Assembly (NCBI RefSeq): GCF_026810225.1
Contig: NZ_CP113865.1
Span: 721,001 to 785,000 of the forward strand
Direction: 5' to 3'
DNA: 64,000 bases
Origin: Caldicellulosiruptor morganii
Lineage (GTDB): Bacteria > Bacillota > Thermoanaerobacteria > Caldicellulosiruptorales > Caldicellulosiruptoraceae
Below the pieces are notes generated by a model that was not told the DNA's origin, made no database searches, and saw nothing but the letters and a program-made list of their open reading frames with translations. Below, in pieces: positions 8,417 to 17,184 of this stretch. The first letter of the stretch is position 1. Each line of letters opens with the position of its first letter. The position numbers and the translations under genes were made by a program.

Positions 8417-9393
8417 CAGACCTTATAATAAAAGATGCACTTTCGTTTTTGCTTTCGTTTATTCTGGTGACCATTATAACACCGTATGTTCAGAAAAAGT
8501 CCATTGAAATAGGGTTTGTTGATAGACCAAATCCGCGAAAAATCCATTCATACCCGATTCCTGTAACAGGTGGAGTTGCACTATTTTTATCATTTTTCAT
8601 ATCACAGTTTTTGATAAGAGGCATAAGCCGTGAATTTTTGGGCTTCTTTATAGCATCAAGCTTAATTTTGGCGATAGGGCTTGTTGATGACTGGTATAAA
8701 TCTCAGGGCAGGGAATTTGGTGCTCTTCCAAAATTTCTGGTACAGGTTTTGGCCTGTTCGATAGTTTTTTTTATGGGCATCCAGATTGAAGGGATAACCA
8801 ATCCGTTTACACACAGGTTCATAAACTTTCCTGTGTGGTTTCAGTATATAGCAACTGTGATATGGCTTTTTGGTGTGACAACAGTGATAAACTTTATTGA
8901 TGGGATAGATGGACTTGCGGCAGGCATCACTACCATTTCAGGCACTACTTTGTTTTTTGTTGCTCTTATGAATCTCAGCATAATTTCAACAGCAAGAGTT
9001 TCAACGTATATGGCAGCAGCGCTTGTGGGGGTTGCATCGGCATTTTTGATTTTCAACCGCCACCCGGCAAGAATTTTTATGGGTGACTCGGGGGCCACAT
9101 TCTTGGGATTTGTGCTTGGAACAATTGCTGTTGAAGGGACGTTTAAAGTTGCAACGGTTGTATCTTTGATTGTGCCAATCCTGACTCTGGGACTTCCTAT
9201 ATTTGATAATCTCTTTGTAATATTCAAAAGAATCAAAGAAGGGAAGCCTATTTACAAGGCTGATAAAAGTCAGGTACACTTCAGGCTTCTTGAAGCGGGG
9301 CTCAATCAAAAACAAACGGTTCTGTTTTTATACCTTGTAAGTATTTGTTTCTCATTGACCTCGCTTATAATTATGCTTCTGGCAAGAAGATAG
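8413..9393 (+). CDS. tagO: Undecaprenyl-phosphate GlcNAc-1-phosphate transferase (TagO/WecA type)
   Basis: This polytopic membrane enzyme transfers a sugar-1-phosphate, usually GlcNAc-1-P, to undecaprenyl phosphate and so starts teichoic acid or cell-surface polysaccharide synthesis. Family motifs seen are DRPNPRKIHSYPIPVTGGVA (residues 37-56), LVDDWYK, NFIDGIDGLAAG, NRHPARIFMGDSGATFLGF and the late HFRLLEAGLNQ, in the MraY/WecA order. ATG at 8413 is chosen because GGAGGGG lies 6 bases upstream. The in-frame TTG at 8398 has no comparable site. The wecB gene about 14 kb away could supply a related sugar nucleotide. Confidence 0.88.
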   Translation: MTDLIIKDALSFLLSFILVTIITPYVQKKSIEIGFVDRPNPRKIHSYPIPVTGGVALFLSFFISQFLIRGISREFLGFFIASSLILAIGLVDDWYKSQGREFGALPKFLVQVLACSIVFFMGIQIEGITNPFTHRFINFPVWFQYIATVIWLFGVTTVINFIDGIDGLAAGITTISGTTLFFVALMNLSIISTARVSTYMAAALVGVASAFLIFNRHPARIFMGDSGATFLGFVLGTIAVEGTFKVATVVSLIVPILTLGLPIFDNLFVIFKRIKEGKPIYKADKSQVHFRLLEAGLNQKQTVLFLYLVSICFSLTSLIIMLLARR

Positions 9394-9420
9394 CTAAAGA
9401 CAGGTTCTTTTTCTTGTTCT

Positions 9421-9486
9421 AAACCACCCTCAATTTAAATATGTTAATAAAAAGATTAACATAAATTTTTGAAAAGAGGGTGGTTT
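9421..9486 (+). promoter_or_regulatory. Nested hairpin that covers the ribosome binding site of the gerM remnant
   Basis: An 11-bp perfect stem pairs AAACCACCCTC (9421-9431) with GAGGGTGGTTT (9476-9486). Its loop contains a second perfect hairpin, ATGTTAAT (9441-9448) with ATTAACAT (9455-9462). The right arm of the outer stem contains the only good ribosome binding site for the ATG at 9491. Only four T residues follow, so it is a poor terminator for tagO, and it is better described as a leader structure that could mask translation. Confidence 0.5.
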
Positions 9487-9490
9487 TGGA

Positions 9491-9801
9491 ATGAGAAAAA
9501 GAATTTTTTTTGTACTGGTTCTTTGTTTGTTCTTCTTGACCTCATGTAGTTTAAACAACTGATAAAAAGTCTTGGCTATAGATTTTCTAAACTAAATGGG
9601 TTAAAATTGAATAATGTAAGCCTGAAAGAGGTTGATACAATTCTGTCCTCAATCTGTTTTACAGTTAAAGAAATAGACAGATCTATACGGTACATTAAGC
9701 TATCTGTAAATGGCAAAGAAGAATATCTTGACCAGTATCATCTGAAAGATAAAATAGATGTAAATCAGTTTGAATTGAATCCTGCAAATCTAAAACTATG
9801 A
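9491..9801 (+). pseudogene. gerM: Broken lipoprotein gene, probable gerM remnant
   Basis: The first ORF (9491-9562) encodes a complete lipoprotein signal, MRKRIFFVLVLCLFFLTSC, with lipobox LTSC, and stops after 23 codons. The -1 frame then continues open to 9801 (KSLGYRFSKLNG..., then SLKEVDTILSSICFTVKEID and IKLSVNGKEE). This tail resembles the end of a GerMN domain, which usually reads ...T-L-...V-..V-x-I-x-V-x-G-K. In Bacillus, gerM directly precedes rph, rdgB and ysnB, exactly the order seen here. GerM is normally above 300 residues, so only about 100 remain. Annotation as a sporulation-gene remnant is an inference from gene order plus weak similarity. Confidence 0.6.
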
Positions 9802-9818
9802 AAGGAAGGTTAAGAGCT

Positions 9819-10595
9819 ATGAGACCGGATCAGAGAGCTTACAATGAACTTCGACCGATAAAGATAACACGAAATTTTATAAAATATGCTGAAGGTTCGT
9901 GCCTTATTGAGATGGGGAACACAAAGGTGATTGTGACAGCAACGGTTGATGACAAGGTTCCGCCTTTTAAAAAAGGAAGTGGTGAGGGCTGGATCACAGC
10001 TGAATACTCCATGCTGCCAAGGGCAACACAGCAGAGAAATGTAAGGGATATAAACAAGCTCAGGCTCAGCGGCAGGAGTCAGGAAATACAAAGGCTGATT
10101 GGCAGAGCACTCAGGGCCGGTATAAACTTTAAAGCTTTGGGCGAGCGTGTTATAATCCTTGACTGCGACGTTATTCAGGCAGATGGTGGTACAAGAACAG
10201 CTTCAATTACAGGTGGGTTTATTGCAATGTTCGATGCCTGCAAAAAGCTTTATGATGATAAAGTGGTAGAAAGCTTCCCAATTACAGATTTTGTGGCTGC
10301 AGTGTCTGTCGGGATCTGTGATGGAATTGAGATGCTTGACCTTTGCTTTGAAGAGGACTCCAAAGCTTCGGTTGATATGAACCTTGTTATGAACAGCAAG
10401 GGAGAGTTTATTGAGATTCAGGGCACGGCAGAAGGTGCTGCTTTTACACAGCAGCAGTTTGAAAAGCTGCTTGAGCTTGGCAAGCAGGGTATTCAAAAGA
10501 TTATTGAAATTCAAAAAGAGGTTTTAGGGGAAGATAGCAAACTTGTTGGGAGTGTTCAAAAAGATGAAAAAGCTTCTTGTTGCGACCAGGAATAA
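9819..10595 (+). CDS. rph: Ribonuclease PH
   Basis: This phosphorolytic 3'-5' exoribonuclease trims the 3' ends of tRNA precursors. The 258-residue protein starts [14 protein letters not shown], as is standard for the family. It contains [62 protein letters not shown] and the late [19 protein letters not shown]. The ATG at 9819 is preferred over the ATG at 9798 because it matches the conserved N-terminus and follows AAAGGAAGG by nine bases. Its 3' end overlaps rdgB. Confidence 0.94.
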   Translation: MRPDQRAYNELRPIKITRNFIKYAEGSCLIEMGNTKVIVTATVDDKVPPFKKGSGEGWITAEYSMLPRATQQRNVRDINKLRLSGRSQEIQRLIGRALRAGINFKALGERVIILDCDVIQADGGTRTASITGGFIAMFDACKKLYDDKVVESFPITDFVAAVSVGICDGIEMLDLCFEEDSKASVDMNLVMNSKGEFIEIQGTAEGAAFTQQQFEKLLELGKQGIQKIIEIQKEVLGEDSKLVGSVQKDEKASCCDQE

Positions 10596-11199
10596 GGGAA
10601 AGGCGCAGGAGATAAAGAATCTAATTGGAGATTTTTTTGATGATGTTTTGACACTGCTTGATTTTGCTGAGAATATACACATAATTGAGGATGGAAAAAC
10701 TTTTGAAGAAAATGCACTGAAGAAAGCAAAATCTATTTACGGGCTTTACAGACTTCCCACTTTGGCTGATGATTCAGGGCTTGAGGTGGATGCGCTTGGA
10801 GGAAGACCGGGTGTGTATTCTGCAAGATATGCGGGCGATAATGCAACCGACGAAGAAAGAATAAAAAAACTTCTGGAAGAATTAAAAGATGTGCCTTATG
10901 AGAAAAGGGATGCACAGTTTGTATGTGTGCTTGTTTTTATTGATGAGAATGGCAGAGTGTATCAGACAAAGGGAGTATGCAGAGGGAAAATTGGCTTTGA
11001 ACCACGGGGTGAAAATGGTTTTGGGTATGACCCTATTTTCATTCCTGAAGGCTACAGTGTGACATTTGCAGAGCTTGAGACTGATGAGAAAAACAGAATA
11101 TCACACAGAGCCAGAGCTTTTGAAAAACTAAAAATGATTTTGGGTGAGATATACAATGAAGATACTGGTACTGAGCGACACCCATGGAATTACCTATGA
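10564..11199 (+). CDS. rdgB: XTP/dITP diphosphatase (RdgB/HAM1 family)
   Basis: This pyrophosphatase removes non-canonical purine triphosphates such as dITP and XTP from the nucleotide pool. Key motifs are the N-terminal [15 protein letters not shown] (substrate loop), [22 protein letters not shown] and the [11 protein letters not shown] plus SHRARAF motifs. ATG at 10564 gives the classic [10 protein letters not shown] start, and the upstream TTG at 10543 only extends into rph. It overlaps rph by 32 bases and the next phosphodiesterase gene by 44 bases, a tightly packed operon equivalent to rph-ysnA-ysnB of Bacillus. Confidence 0.93.
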   Translation: MKKLLVATRNKGKAQEIKNLIGDFFDDVLTLLDFAENIHIIEDGKTFEENALKKAKSIYGLYRLPTLADDSGLEVDALGGRPGVYSARYAGDNATDEERIKKLLEELKDVPYEKRDAQFVCVLVFIDENGRVYQTKGVCRGKIGFEPRGENGFGYDPIFIPEGYSVTFAELETDEKNRISHRARAFEKLKMILGEIYNEDTGTERHPWNYL

Positions 11200-11632
11200 T
11201 GCAGAGAGAATTGTAAAGAAGTATGAAAAAAACATTGTTTTGTGTGTTCACCTTGGTGACCTTGTGAAAGATGCTGTATATCTTCAGAATAAATTCTTGA
11301 ATCTAAGATTTGAGATAGTGAGAGGAAACAACGACTTTACAAGAGATTTTCCATCGGAAAAGATTATTGAAGTCGGGGGCAAAAAAATTCTAATAACACA
11401 TGGTCATATGTATTCTGTAAAATCTACATATGACCTTATTGTCAACCATGCAAAGACATTCAAAGTTGATGCAGTGTTTTTTGGTCACACGCATCAGCAG
11501 GAGGAGTTCTACTCTGACAATATCTTATTCTTAAACCCCGGAAGCCTGGCACTTTCAAGAGATGGTTCAAGGTCATACGCGATTGCAGAGGTAACAAAGT
11601 TTGGTGTTGTAGCATATTTAGAAAAGGTGTGA
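11156..11632 (+). CDS. YfcE/MJ0936-family metallophosphodiesterase
   Basis: This is a 158-residue calcineurin-like phosphoesterase of the small YfcE/MJ0936 class. Metal-binding motifs appear in order: LVLSDTHG (residues 4-11), LGDLVKD, RGNND, ITHGH and FGHTHQQ, followed by LNPGSLALSRDGS. The ATG at 11156 gives [11 protein letters not shown] and has GGGTGA eight bases upstream. The gene matches ysnB of the Bacillus gerM-rph-ysnA-ysnB cluster. The physiological substrate is not known from sequence, although members hydrolyse model phosphodiesters. Confidence 0.88.
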   Translation: MKILVLSDTHGITYDAERIVKKYEKNIVLCVHLGDLVKDAVYLQNKFLNLRFEIVRGNNDFTRDFPSEKIIEVGGKKILITHGHMYSVKSTYDLIVNHAKTFKVDAVFFGHTHQQEEFYSDNILFLNPGSLALSRDGSRSYAIAEVTKFGVVAYLEKV

Positions 11633-11633
11633 A

Positions 11634-12191
11634 ATGATGTTAATTGCAAAGGGTGATCTTGTAAATATCAGAGAGCTGAGATGGGGGGATTTAAAGTACC
11701 TCCAGAAATGGTCAAATGACCCGGAGGTTGCTTTCTGGGCACGTGGTGTAAAGGATGTTTCTTATACATCTGCTGGTGAGTTCAGAAGATGGTATTATTC
11801 GCGTTCAAACTCAAGTATTAAAAGGTTTATAGTTGAAACAAAAGATAAAAAACCAATTGGATCTATTTCTTATCGCGACTATGACCCTGTAAACAAGGTG
11901 GTTGTGCTTGGCATTCACATAGGTGAGAAAGAGTACTGGGGGAAAGGTTTTGGCACCGACGCAATTAAAGCATTTGTAAAATACTTGTTTGCAACACTTG
12001 ATATAAACAGAATAGAACTTGACACATTCGATGACAACATAAGAGCTATTAAAGCATATCAGAAATGCGGGTTTAAAATTGAGGGAGTTTTGCGTGAGGC
12101 AAGGTTTATTGATGGAAAGTTTCATGATGTTATCATAATGGGTATGATAAGAAAGGATTTCGAAAAGATAGCAAACAGAACACAGATATGA
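11634..12191 (+). CDS. GNAT acetyltransferase, RimJ/RimL-like
   Basis: This 185-residue acetyltransferase has the RimJ/RimL/SpeG-like pattern: NIRELRWGDLKYLQKWSNDP at the start, then IGSISYRDYDP, the acetyl-CoA loop IGEKEYWGKGFGTDAI, NRIELDTFDDN.RAI and YQKCGFKIEGVLREA. These enzymes acetylate protein N-termini, polyamines or antibiotics, and the substrate cannot be told here. The start ATG lies one base after the preceding stop, with AAAAGGTG about five bases upstream, so it is probably translated from the same message. Confidence 0.8.
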   Translation: MMLIAKGDLVNIRELRWGDLKYLQKWSNDPEVAFWARGVKDVSYTSAGEFRRWYYSRSNSSIKRFIVETKDKKPIGSISYRDYDPVNKVVVLGIHIGEKEYWGKGFGTDAIKAFVKYLFATLDINRIELDTFDDNIRAIKAYQKCGFKIEGVLREARFIDGKFHDVIIMGMIRKDFEKIANRTQI

Positions 12192-12342
12192 TATAATAAA
12201 AAAATAAAAAAGCAAAAACAAATAAAGAGAAACAATAAAAATATCAATTGCGGTGATGCTGGTTTTGGAGCCTCAAAATGCAGATTTGCTTCTCAAAAAA
12301 AGGTACTTTGTTTGAAATCTACAGGGGGAGGTAAGTAGGAAG

Positions 12343-13107
12343 GTGCTTGCAATTGAACGAAGACAAAAGATTATGGCAATGCTCAATGAAAATAAGAGTG
12401 TTCTTGTACCCGAGCTTGCAAAGCTTTTTAATGTTACAGAAGAGACTATCAGGCGCGACCTTGAGAAGCTTGAAAAGGAAGGATTTTTGAAAAGGACATA
12501 TGGCGGAGCGGTTCTGGTTGAAAACTACAATGTTGACATCCCATTTGAGTTTAGAAATGTAACCAATATTGAGGGTAAAAAACAAATAGCTCTGACTTTA
12601 ATCAAGTATATCGAAGATGGCGATACACTTGTTATGGACTCAAGCACGTCAGCTCTGCAGGTTGCAAAGTTATTAAAAACCAAAAAGAAGATAACAGTTA
12701 TTACAAACTCTGAACAGATAATAAATGAGCTAAAAGTTTTTGAGGATAATATCAAAGTAATATCCACTGGTGGGACACTGAGAAATAGATCACTTTCACT
12801 TGTTGGACCTATTGCAGAGAATACTTTGAAGTCCCTTAATGCAAACAAAGCTATAATTTCATGTAAAGGATTTGACATTGAAAAAGGTTTTACAGAGTCA
12901 AATGAGCTTGAAGCACAGGTCAAGAAAATAATGATTGAAATAGCAGATCAGGTTTTTATGATTGCTGACCATACAAAGATGAACAAGACAGCACTTGTCA
13001 ACATTGCAACACTGGATGATGTGGATTTTATATTCACCGACAAAGTACTGCTACCAAGCCAGGAAAATGCTATAAGAGAGAAGAATGTGGAAATTGTCTA
13101 TTGCTGA
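12343..13107 (+). CDS. DeoR-family transcriptional regulator
   Basis: This 254-residue repressor has an N-terminal winged helix (RRQKIMAMLNE...LVPELAKLFNVTEETIRRDLEKLEKEGFLKRTYGGA), the hallmark DeoR motif near residues 6-56. A DeoRC sugar-phosphate sensing domain follows, with DSSTSALQVAKLL, VITNSEQI, TGGTLRNRS and ADHTKMNKTA. It starts with GTG after GTAGGAAG. Such regulators usually control sugar or nucleoside catabolism, but no such operon adjoins it, so the target is unknown. It ends in a terminator shared with the convergent lysC. Confidence 0.9.
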   Translation: MLAIERRQKIMAMLNENKSVLVPELAKLFNVTEETIRRDLEKLEKEGFLKRTYGGAVLVENYNVDIPFEFRNVTNIEGKKQIALTLIKYIEDGDTLVMDSSTSALQVAKLLKTKKKITVITNSEQIINELKVFEDNIKVISTGGTLRNRSLSLVGPIAENTLKSLNANKAIISCKGFDIEKGFTESNELEAQVKKIMIEIADQVFMIADHTKMNKTALVNIATLDDVDFIFTDKVLLPSQENAIREKNVEIVYC

Positions 13108-13117
13108 AAAGCAGTTT

Positions 13118-13144
13118 AAAAGGGGCTTTCAAAAGCCCCTTTTT
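13118..13144. terminator. Bidirectional terminator between deoR-like gene and lysC
   Basis: The stem AAAAGGGGCTT (13118-13128) pairs with AAGCCCCTTTT (13133-13143) across a four-base loop. T runs on the plus strand and the matching A run at the left make it able to act in both directions between the two convergent genes. Confidence 0.85.
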
Positions 13145-13145
13145 G

Positions 13146-14372
13146 TTATTTTCCATTGTTTAAAAGATGCAGCTTGAACTTGTCATGTATAGCTCTTACT
13201 GCTTTTTCAGCATCCTTTTCGTCAATCAGAACAGAAATCTTTATCTCTGATGTTGAAATCATCTCTATGTTGATTCCTGCATCGTAAAGTGCTTCGAACA
13301 TAGTTGCAGCAACACCTGGATTGTTAACCATTCCCGCACCTACAATTGACACCTTTGCAACATTATCTGCATATGTTATGTCCTTTGCGCCGATTATGTG
13401 AAGATTCTTTGTCAGAACATCCAATGTCTGCTTGAGATTGTTCTTTGACACAGTAAATGATATGTCTTTTGTCTTTTCTCTTCCAATTGACTGCAGAATT
13501 ATATCAACGTTTATATTTTCCTTTGCCAGCAGTGAAAATATCTGAAACGCCTTTCCGGGAACATTTTCAACTCCAATCACAGCAACTCTTGCAATATCCT
13601 TGTCACAAGCAACACCTGAAACTAAAAGCTTTTCCACAGAACTTACCTCCTTTACAACTGTTCCTTCATTGTCATTGAAAGATGACCTGACAACTATGGG
13701 GATATTGTATTTTTTTGCAAGCTCAACAGACCTGTTATGAAGAACCTTTGCACCCAGCGTAGCAAGCTCTAACATCTCATCATATGAGATCTCTTTTAAC
13801 TTTGAGGCGTTTGGAACAATTCTTGGGTCTGCTGTGTAAACACCGTCAACGTCTGTATAAATTTCGCACTTATCAGCTTTCAAAGCCGCAGCCAGAGCCA
13901 CAGCTGTTGTGTCAGACCCTCCACGACCCAGGGTAGTAATATCATCATATTTGTTTATTCCCTGAAAACCTGCAACAACCACTATGTTTCTCTTATCAAG
14001 CTCTCTTTGAAGCCTTTCTGTATCAATCTCTTTGATTCTTGCGTTTGAATAGTTACTATCTGTCTTTATTCCTGCCTGCCAGCCGGTAAGAGATATTACA
14101 GGATAGCCGAGTTTTTCGATTGCCATTGCCATAAGAGCAATTGATATCTGTTCACCTGTTGAAAGTAGCATATCCATTTCTCTTTTGGATGGATTTTCAT
14201 TTATCTCTTTTGCTTTTTCAATCAGCTCATCGGTTGTATCGCCCTGAGCAGAGACAACCACAACAACCTTGTTTCCCTTTTCGTACTCAGCTATGGCACG
14301 TCTTGCTGCTCTAAATATTCTCTCTTTGTCTGCAACAGACGTTCCGCCATACTTTTGAACAACTATTCCCAA
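13146..14372 (-). CDS. lysC: Aspartate kinase
   Basis: Aspartokinase phosphorylates aspartate, the entry step to lysine, threonine and methionine. The 408-residue protein has VQKYGGTSVAD at residues 5-15, VVVVSAQGDTTDELI, LLSTGEQIS, TLGRGGSDTTAVALA and CEIYTDVDGVYTADPR in the kinase domain. Two C-terminal ACT domains follow (from about residue 265), the usual site of feedback control by lysine or threonine. It starts with TTG behind GGGAGGGG. It is the last gene of a minus-strand run with thrB, hom and an ACT gene, though a 97-base gap separates it from thrB. Confidence 0.95.
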   Translation of the reverse strand: MGIVVQKYGGTSVADKERIFRAARRAIAEYEKGNKVVVVVSAQGDTTDELIEKAKEINENPSKREMDMLLSTGEQISIALMAMAIEKLGYPVISLTGWQAGIKTDSNYSNARIKEIDTERLQRELDKRNIVVVAGFQGINKYDDITTLGRGGSDTTAVALAAALKADKCEIYTDVDGVYTADPRIVPNASKLKEISYDEMLELATLGAKVLHNRSVELAKKYNIPIVVRSSFNDNEGTVVKEVSSVEKLLVSGVACDKDIARVAVIGVENVPGKAFQIFSLLAKENINVDIILQSIGREKTKDISFTVSKNNLKQTLDVLTKNLHIIGAKDITYADNVAKVSIVGAGMVNNPGVAATMFEALYDAGINIEMISTSEIKISVLIDEKDAEKAVRAIHDKFKLHLLNNGK

Positions 14373-14469
14373 TTTTTGTCCCCTCCCTTTTTTAAAACTA
14401 AAACTTACTGGGTCTTTTATTATGGCTTTGAATAATATTATATTATACTTTATTTTTTAAATTATTGCT

Positions 14470-15396
14470 TTATCTTTTAAAACTGCTACTGCTTTGCACA
14501 GAGAAGACTGTTGCACCGCTGTTGTCAGCCTCTAAAATCATCAGGTCCCACTTTGCTTTCAAATCCAGTGATTTTAGAGCGCTTTTAACATTATTTTCAA
14601 ATATATCGTAATTTTCGTCAATCAATGCTATTATGGAAGGTCCGGCACCTGACAGAAACGCACCTTTTGCACCAAATTCCAGAGACAAATTCACAATCCT
14701 ATCAAAGTCAGGTATAAGATTTTTTCTGTAAGGCTGATGGAGTCTGTCCTGTGTTGCAGCAGGTAAAAGTTCATAGTTTCCTGTTGTAATTGCACTTGCA
14801 AACAGTGCTGCTCTTCCCACATTGAAAACTGCATCTTTGAAATCAATGTATTTTGGCAAAATATTTCTTGCATATTCAGTGGATAGCTGAAAATCAGGAA
14901 TGAACACTGCAAACTTGAGCCTGTTTGGCACAACAAACTTGATGTAATTTACCCTGTTTTCTTCCAGTACCGCAAATACAAGCCCGCCAATCATTGCAGG
15001 TGTTGAGTTATCGGGGTGTCCCTCCATCCTGGCTGCTAAGAAAATCATCTCTTCTTCGGAGAGTTTTCCACCGCACAGAAGGTTTGCAGCATAAATCCCG
15101 CCGGAGATACATGCAGCAGATGAGCCCAGCCCGCGTGTAAGTGGAATTTCATTTATAAGATTTATCCTCAAACCTTTTGGATACCATCCAACTTCATCAA
15201 ATACAGTCTTCATTGCTTTGAATACAAGGTTGTTTTCATCTTTGGCAATCGAAGGATCGTCCGGGTTGGAAGTTATAACAAGCCCTTTTTCAATTTCTTC
15301 TACTTCAATGATGTTATAGAGTTTTAATGCAACTCCCATACAGTCAAATCCGGCACCAAGGTTTGCCGATGATGCCGGAACCTTTACAGAAATCAT
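14470..15396 (-). CDS. thrB: Homoserine kinase
   Basis: This GHMP-family kinase phosphorylates homoserine in threonine synthesis. The 308 residues include the N-terminal VPASSANLGAGFDCMG motif, the ATP-binding loop LTRGLGSSAACISGGIYAAN (residues about 87-106), ARMEGHPDNSTPAMIGG and the third motif FLSGAGPSIIAL. The ATG at 15396 has GGAGG upstream on the minus strand. It sits between hom and lysC, consistent with a threonine-branch operon. Threonine synthase itself is not present in the window. Confidence 0.94.
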   Translation of the reverse strand: MISVKVPASSANLGAGFDCMGVALKLYNIIEVEEIEKGLVITSNPDDPSIAKDENNLVFKAMKTVFDEVGWYPKGLRINLINEIPLTRGLGSSAACISGGIYAANLLCGGKLSEEEMIFLAARMEGHPDNSTPAMIGGLVFAVLEENRVNYIKFVVPNRLKFAVFIPDFQLSTEYARNILPKYIDFKDAVFNVGRAALFASAITTGNYELLPAATQDRLHQPYRKNLIPDFDRIVNLSLEFGAKGAFLSGAGPSIIALIDENYDIFENNVKSALKSLDLKAKWDLMILEADNSGATVFSVQSSSSFKR

Positions 15397-15436
15397 TTTT
15401 GCAGCTTACCTCCAGAATTCTGATTTGTTTTAGAGT

Positions 15437-16693
15437 TTATATGTTCTCATCATATCTGATTACTGACAGAACCTTTTCAACAGCAGGCAGTTTTTCAAGC
15501 TGGGATATTTTTTCTTTGAATTCCTCTTCTTTTAGCTCATGGGTTACAAAAGCAAACTCGTTTTCGCCAATTGGTTTGTGAGTGTTAACAATCATGCAAT
15601 CATTGAAAATAATGGAAACAGCATCTTTTGCTTTTGTGATGTCTTTGTATTTTACTCTTACAAAAAATCTGCATGATGTTTGATTTATATCCAGAACCTT
15701 GATATCGCCCGAAATTCCCCATGTGTATACATATGACTTGTCAATGTGCTTAACAATGTCGATTATATCCCCCACAACTGCACTTGCAGTTGGAAGCTTC
15801 CCGGCGCCCTGACCATAGAACATCACATCCCCTATTGCGTCACCTCTTACCAGGATTGCATTGAATACATCGTCCACATTTGCAAAAGGACTTTTTTGGA
15901 GTATCATAAGCGGGCTTACTCTTGCAAAAACAGTTGTATTATCCAGCTTTTTGCTCATGGCAATCAGCTTTATGGTACATCCAAGTTCCTCAGCATATTC
16001 CATGTCCTCTTTGGAAATCTTTGAAATACCTTCTGTATAGATGCTTTCGTAATTTACATAGTGGGAATATGCAATTGAAGACAGAATGGCAATCTTTCTG
16101 CAGGCATCATGCCCTTCAATATCATTTGTCGGATTCCTTTCAGCATAGCCTTTTTCCTGCGCTTGCTTTAGAGCTTCTTCAAATGACAGTGAATATTTGT
16201 TCATCTGCGTGAGAATATAATTGGTGGTGCCATTCAGAATACCTGCGATTTCGGTTATTTGATTTGCTGCCAGACAGTTCTGCAGAGGTCTAATAATTGG
16301 TATTCCACCGCCGACACTTGCTTCAAAGAAGTAGTTGATATTTTTCTCCTTTGCAATCTTTAAAAGTTCAGGACCATGCTTTGCAACAAGCTCTTTATTG
16401 GATGTTACAACATGCTTTCCTTTTTCTAAAAGCCTTTTTGTATAAGTATATGCAGGCTCAAGTCCACCAATTGTTTCCACCACAATGGAGATTTCATCGT
16501 CATTTAGAATTTTTTCAAAGTCTTTTATGATCAGCTCTTTAGCCGGATGGTCATCAAAGTCGCGAATGTCCAGAATATATTTGATTTTTATTTCATCTCC
16601 TGCTCTTCTGGCAATAGACGCTGCATTTTTTGTAAGAACTTCCCATACACCTGAACCAACAACACCAAATCCCATTATAGCTATTTTTACCAA
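15437..16693 (-). CDS. hom: Homoserine dehydrogenase
   Basis: This enzyme reduces aspartate semialdehyde to homoserine with NAD(P)H. The 418-residue protein has an N-terminal Rossmann loop IAIMGFGVVGSGVWEVL, catalytic-domain motifs VVTSNKELVAKHG, GGGIPIIRPLQNCL, GILNGTTNYIL, AERNPTNDIEGHDACRK and YGQGAGKLPTASAVVGDI, and a C-terminal ACT domain (about residues 340-418). The TTG at 16693 is favoured because AAGGAGGG lies about 10 bases before it. The alternative ATG at 16726 overlaps the stop of the ACT gene and would add 11 residues. Confidence 0.94.
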   Translation of the reverse strand: MVKIAIMGFGVVGSGVWEVLTKNAASIARRAGDEIKIKYILDIRDFDDHPAKELIIKDFEKILNDDEISIVVETIGGLEPAYTYTKRLLEKGKHVVTSNKELVAKHGPELLKIAKEKNINYFFEASVGGGIPIIRPLQNCLAANQITEIAGILNGTTNYILTQMNKYSLSFEEALKQAQEKGYAERNPTNDIEGHDACRKIAILSSIAYSHYVNYESIYTEGISKISKEDMEYAEELGCTIKLIAMSKKLDNTTVFARVSPLMILQKSPFANVDDVFNAILVRGDAIGDVMFYGQGAGKLPTASAVVGDIIDIVKHIDKSYVYTWGISGDIKVLDINQTSCRFFVRVKYKDITKAKDAVSIIFNDCMIVNTHKPIGENEFAFVTHELKEEEFKEKISQLEKLPAVEKVLSVIRYDENI

Positions 16694-16725
16694 TTTTAGT
16701 CTCCCTCCTTCTTGAAACTTTTGCA

Positions 16726-17184
16726 TTATTCTCTTCCCAGAATTTCAATCTTTTTGACGCCGTTTACCTTTTCAATTTCCTGAATAAGCTCTTTAACAGA
16801 CTTTGTCATCTCAGATGTTCTGATGGATATTGTAACAGTTGCAACTCCACCTAATGGAATATTCTGGTTAATTGTAAGTATATTGGCATTTGTCTCTGAT
16901 ATAATGTTTAGTATCTTTGAAAGAATTCCGGGTATATCCTGCAAGACAAGTGCAAGCGTGATTATCTTCCCTCTGGAGCTTTCAAAAAAAGGGAATATAC
17001 AGTCTTTGTATTTATAAAAAGCGCTTCTTGAAATTCCCACAACTTTCACAGCTTCGTTCACAGCTTTGACCTCACCTTTTTCCAGAAGCTCTTTTGCTCT
17101 GATAACTTTTAAAAAGACTTCAGGCAGCACACTTTCCTCAACGATATAGTAAGTGGCGTCTTTTTTCAGCATCAGCTTGTTCAC
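16726..17184 (-). CDS. ACT domain-containing protein (PheB/UPF0735 type)
   Basis: This 152-residue protein has a helical N-terminal part with a helix-turn-helix-like segment (EAVKVVGISRSAFYKYKD, residues about 44-61). A C-terminal ACT domain follows (about 72-147, beginning KIITLALVLQDIPGILSKIL). This arrangement matches the UPF0735/PheB family, often encoded just before homoserine dehydrogenase in Firmicutes. It is likely a ligand-sensing protein for an amino acid, probably of the aspartate family, but no enzyme activity is implied. It is the first gene of the minus-strand threonine cluster, and its stop overlaps the possible upstream ATG of hom. Confidence 0.85.
   Translation of the reverse strand: MNKLMLKKDATYYIVEESVLPEVFLKVIRAKELLEKGEVKAVNEAVKVVGISRSAFYKYKDCIFPFFESSRGKIITLALVLQDIPGILSKILNIISETNANILTINQNIPLGGVATVTISIRTSEMTKSVKELIQEIEKVNGVKKIEILGRE

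Noticed and set aside
9001-9315. Cysteine-rich and basic minus-strand ORFs antisense to tagO and other long genes
   Set aside because: They lie wholly opposite well-supported genes, and their composition mirrors the codon bias of the real strand.
12192-12342. Small gene or structured RNA before the DeoR regulator
   Set aside because: The 150 bases are mainly A-rich with no ORF that has a ribosome site and no convincing stem followed by a T run.
14373-14469. Riboswitch (lysine or threonine-type) upstream of lysC
   Set aside because: The gap between thrB and lysC is only 97 bases and lacks the length and conserved structure of a lysine riboswitch.
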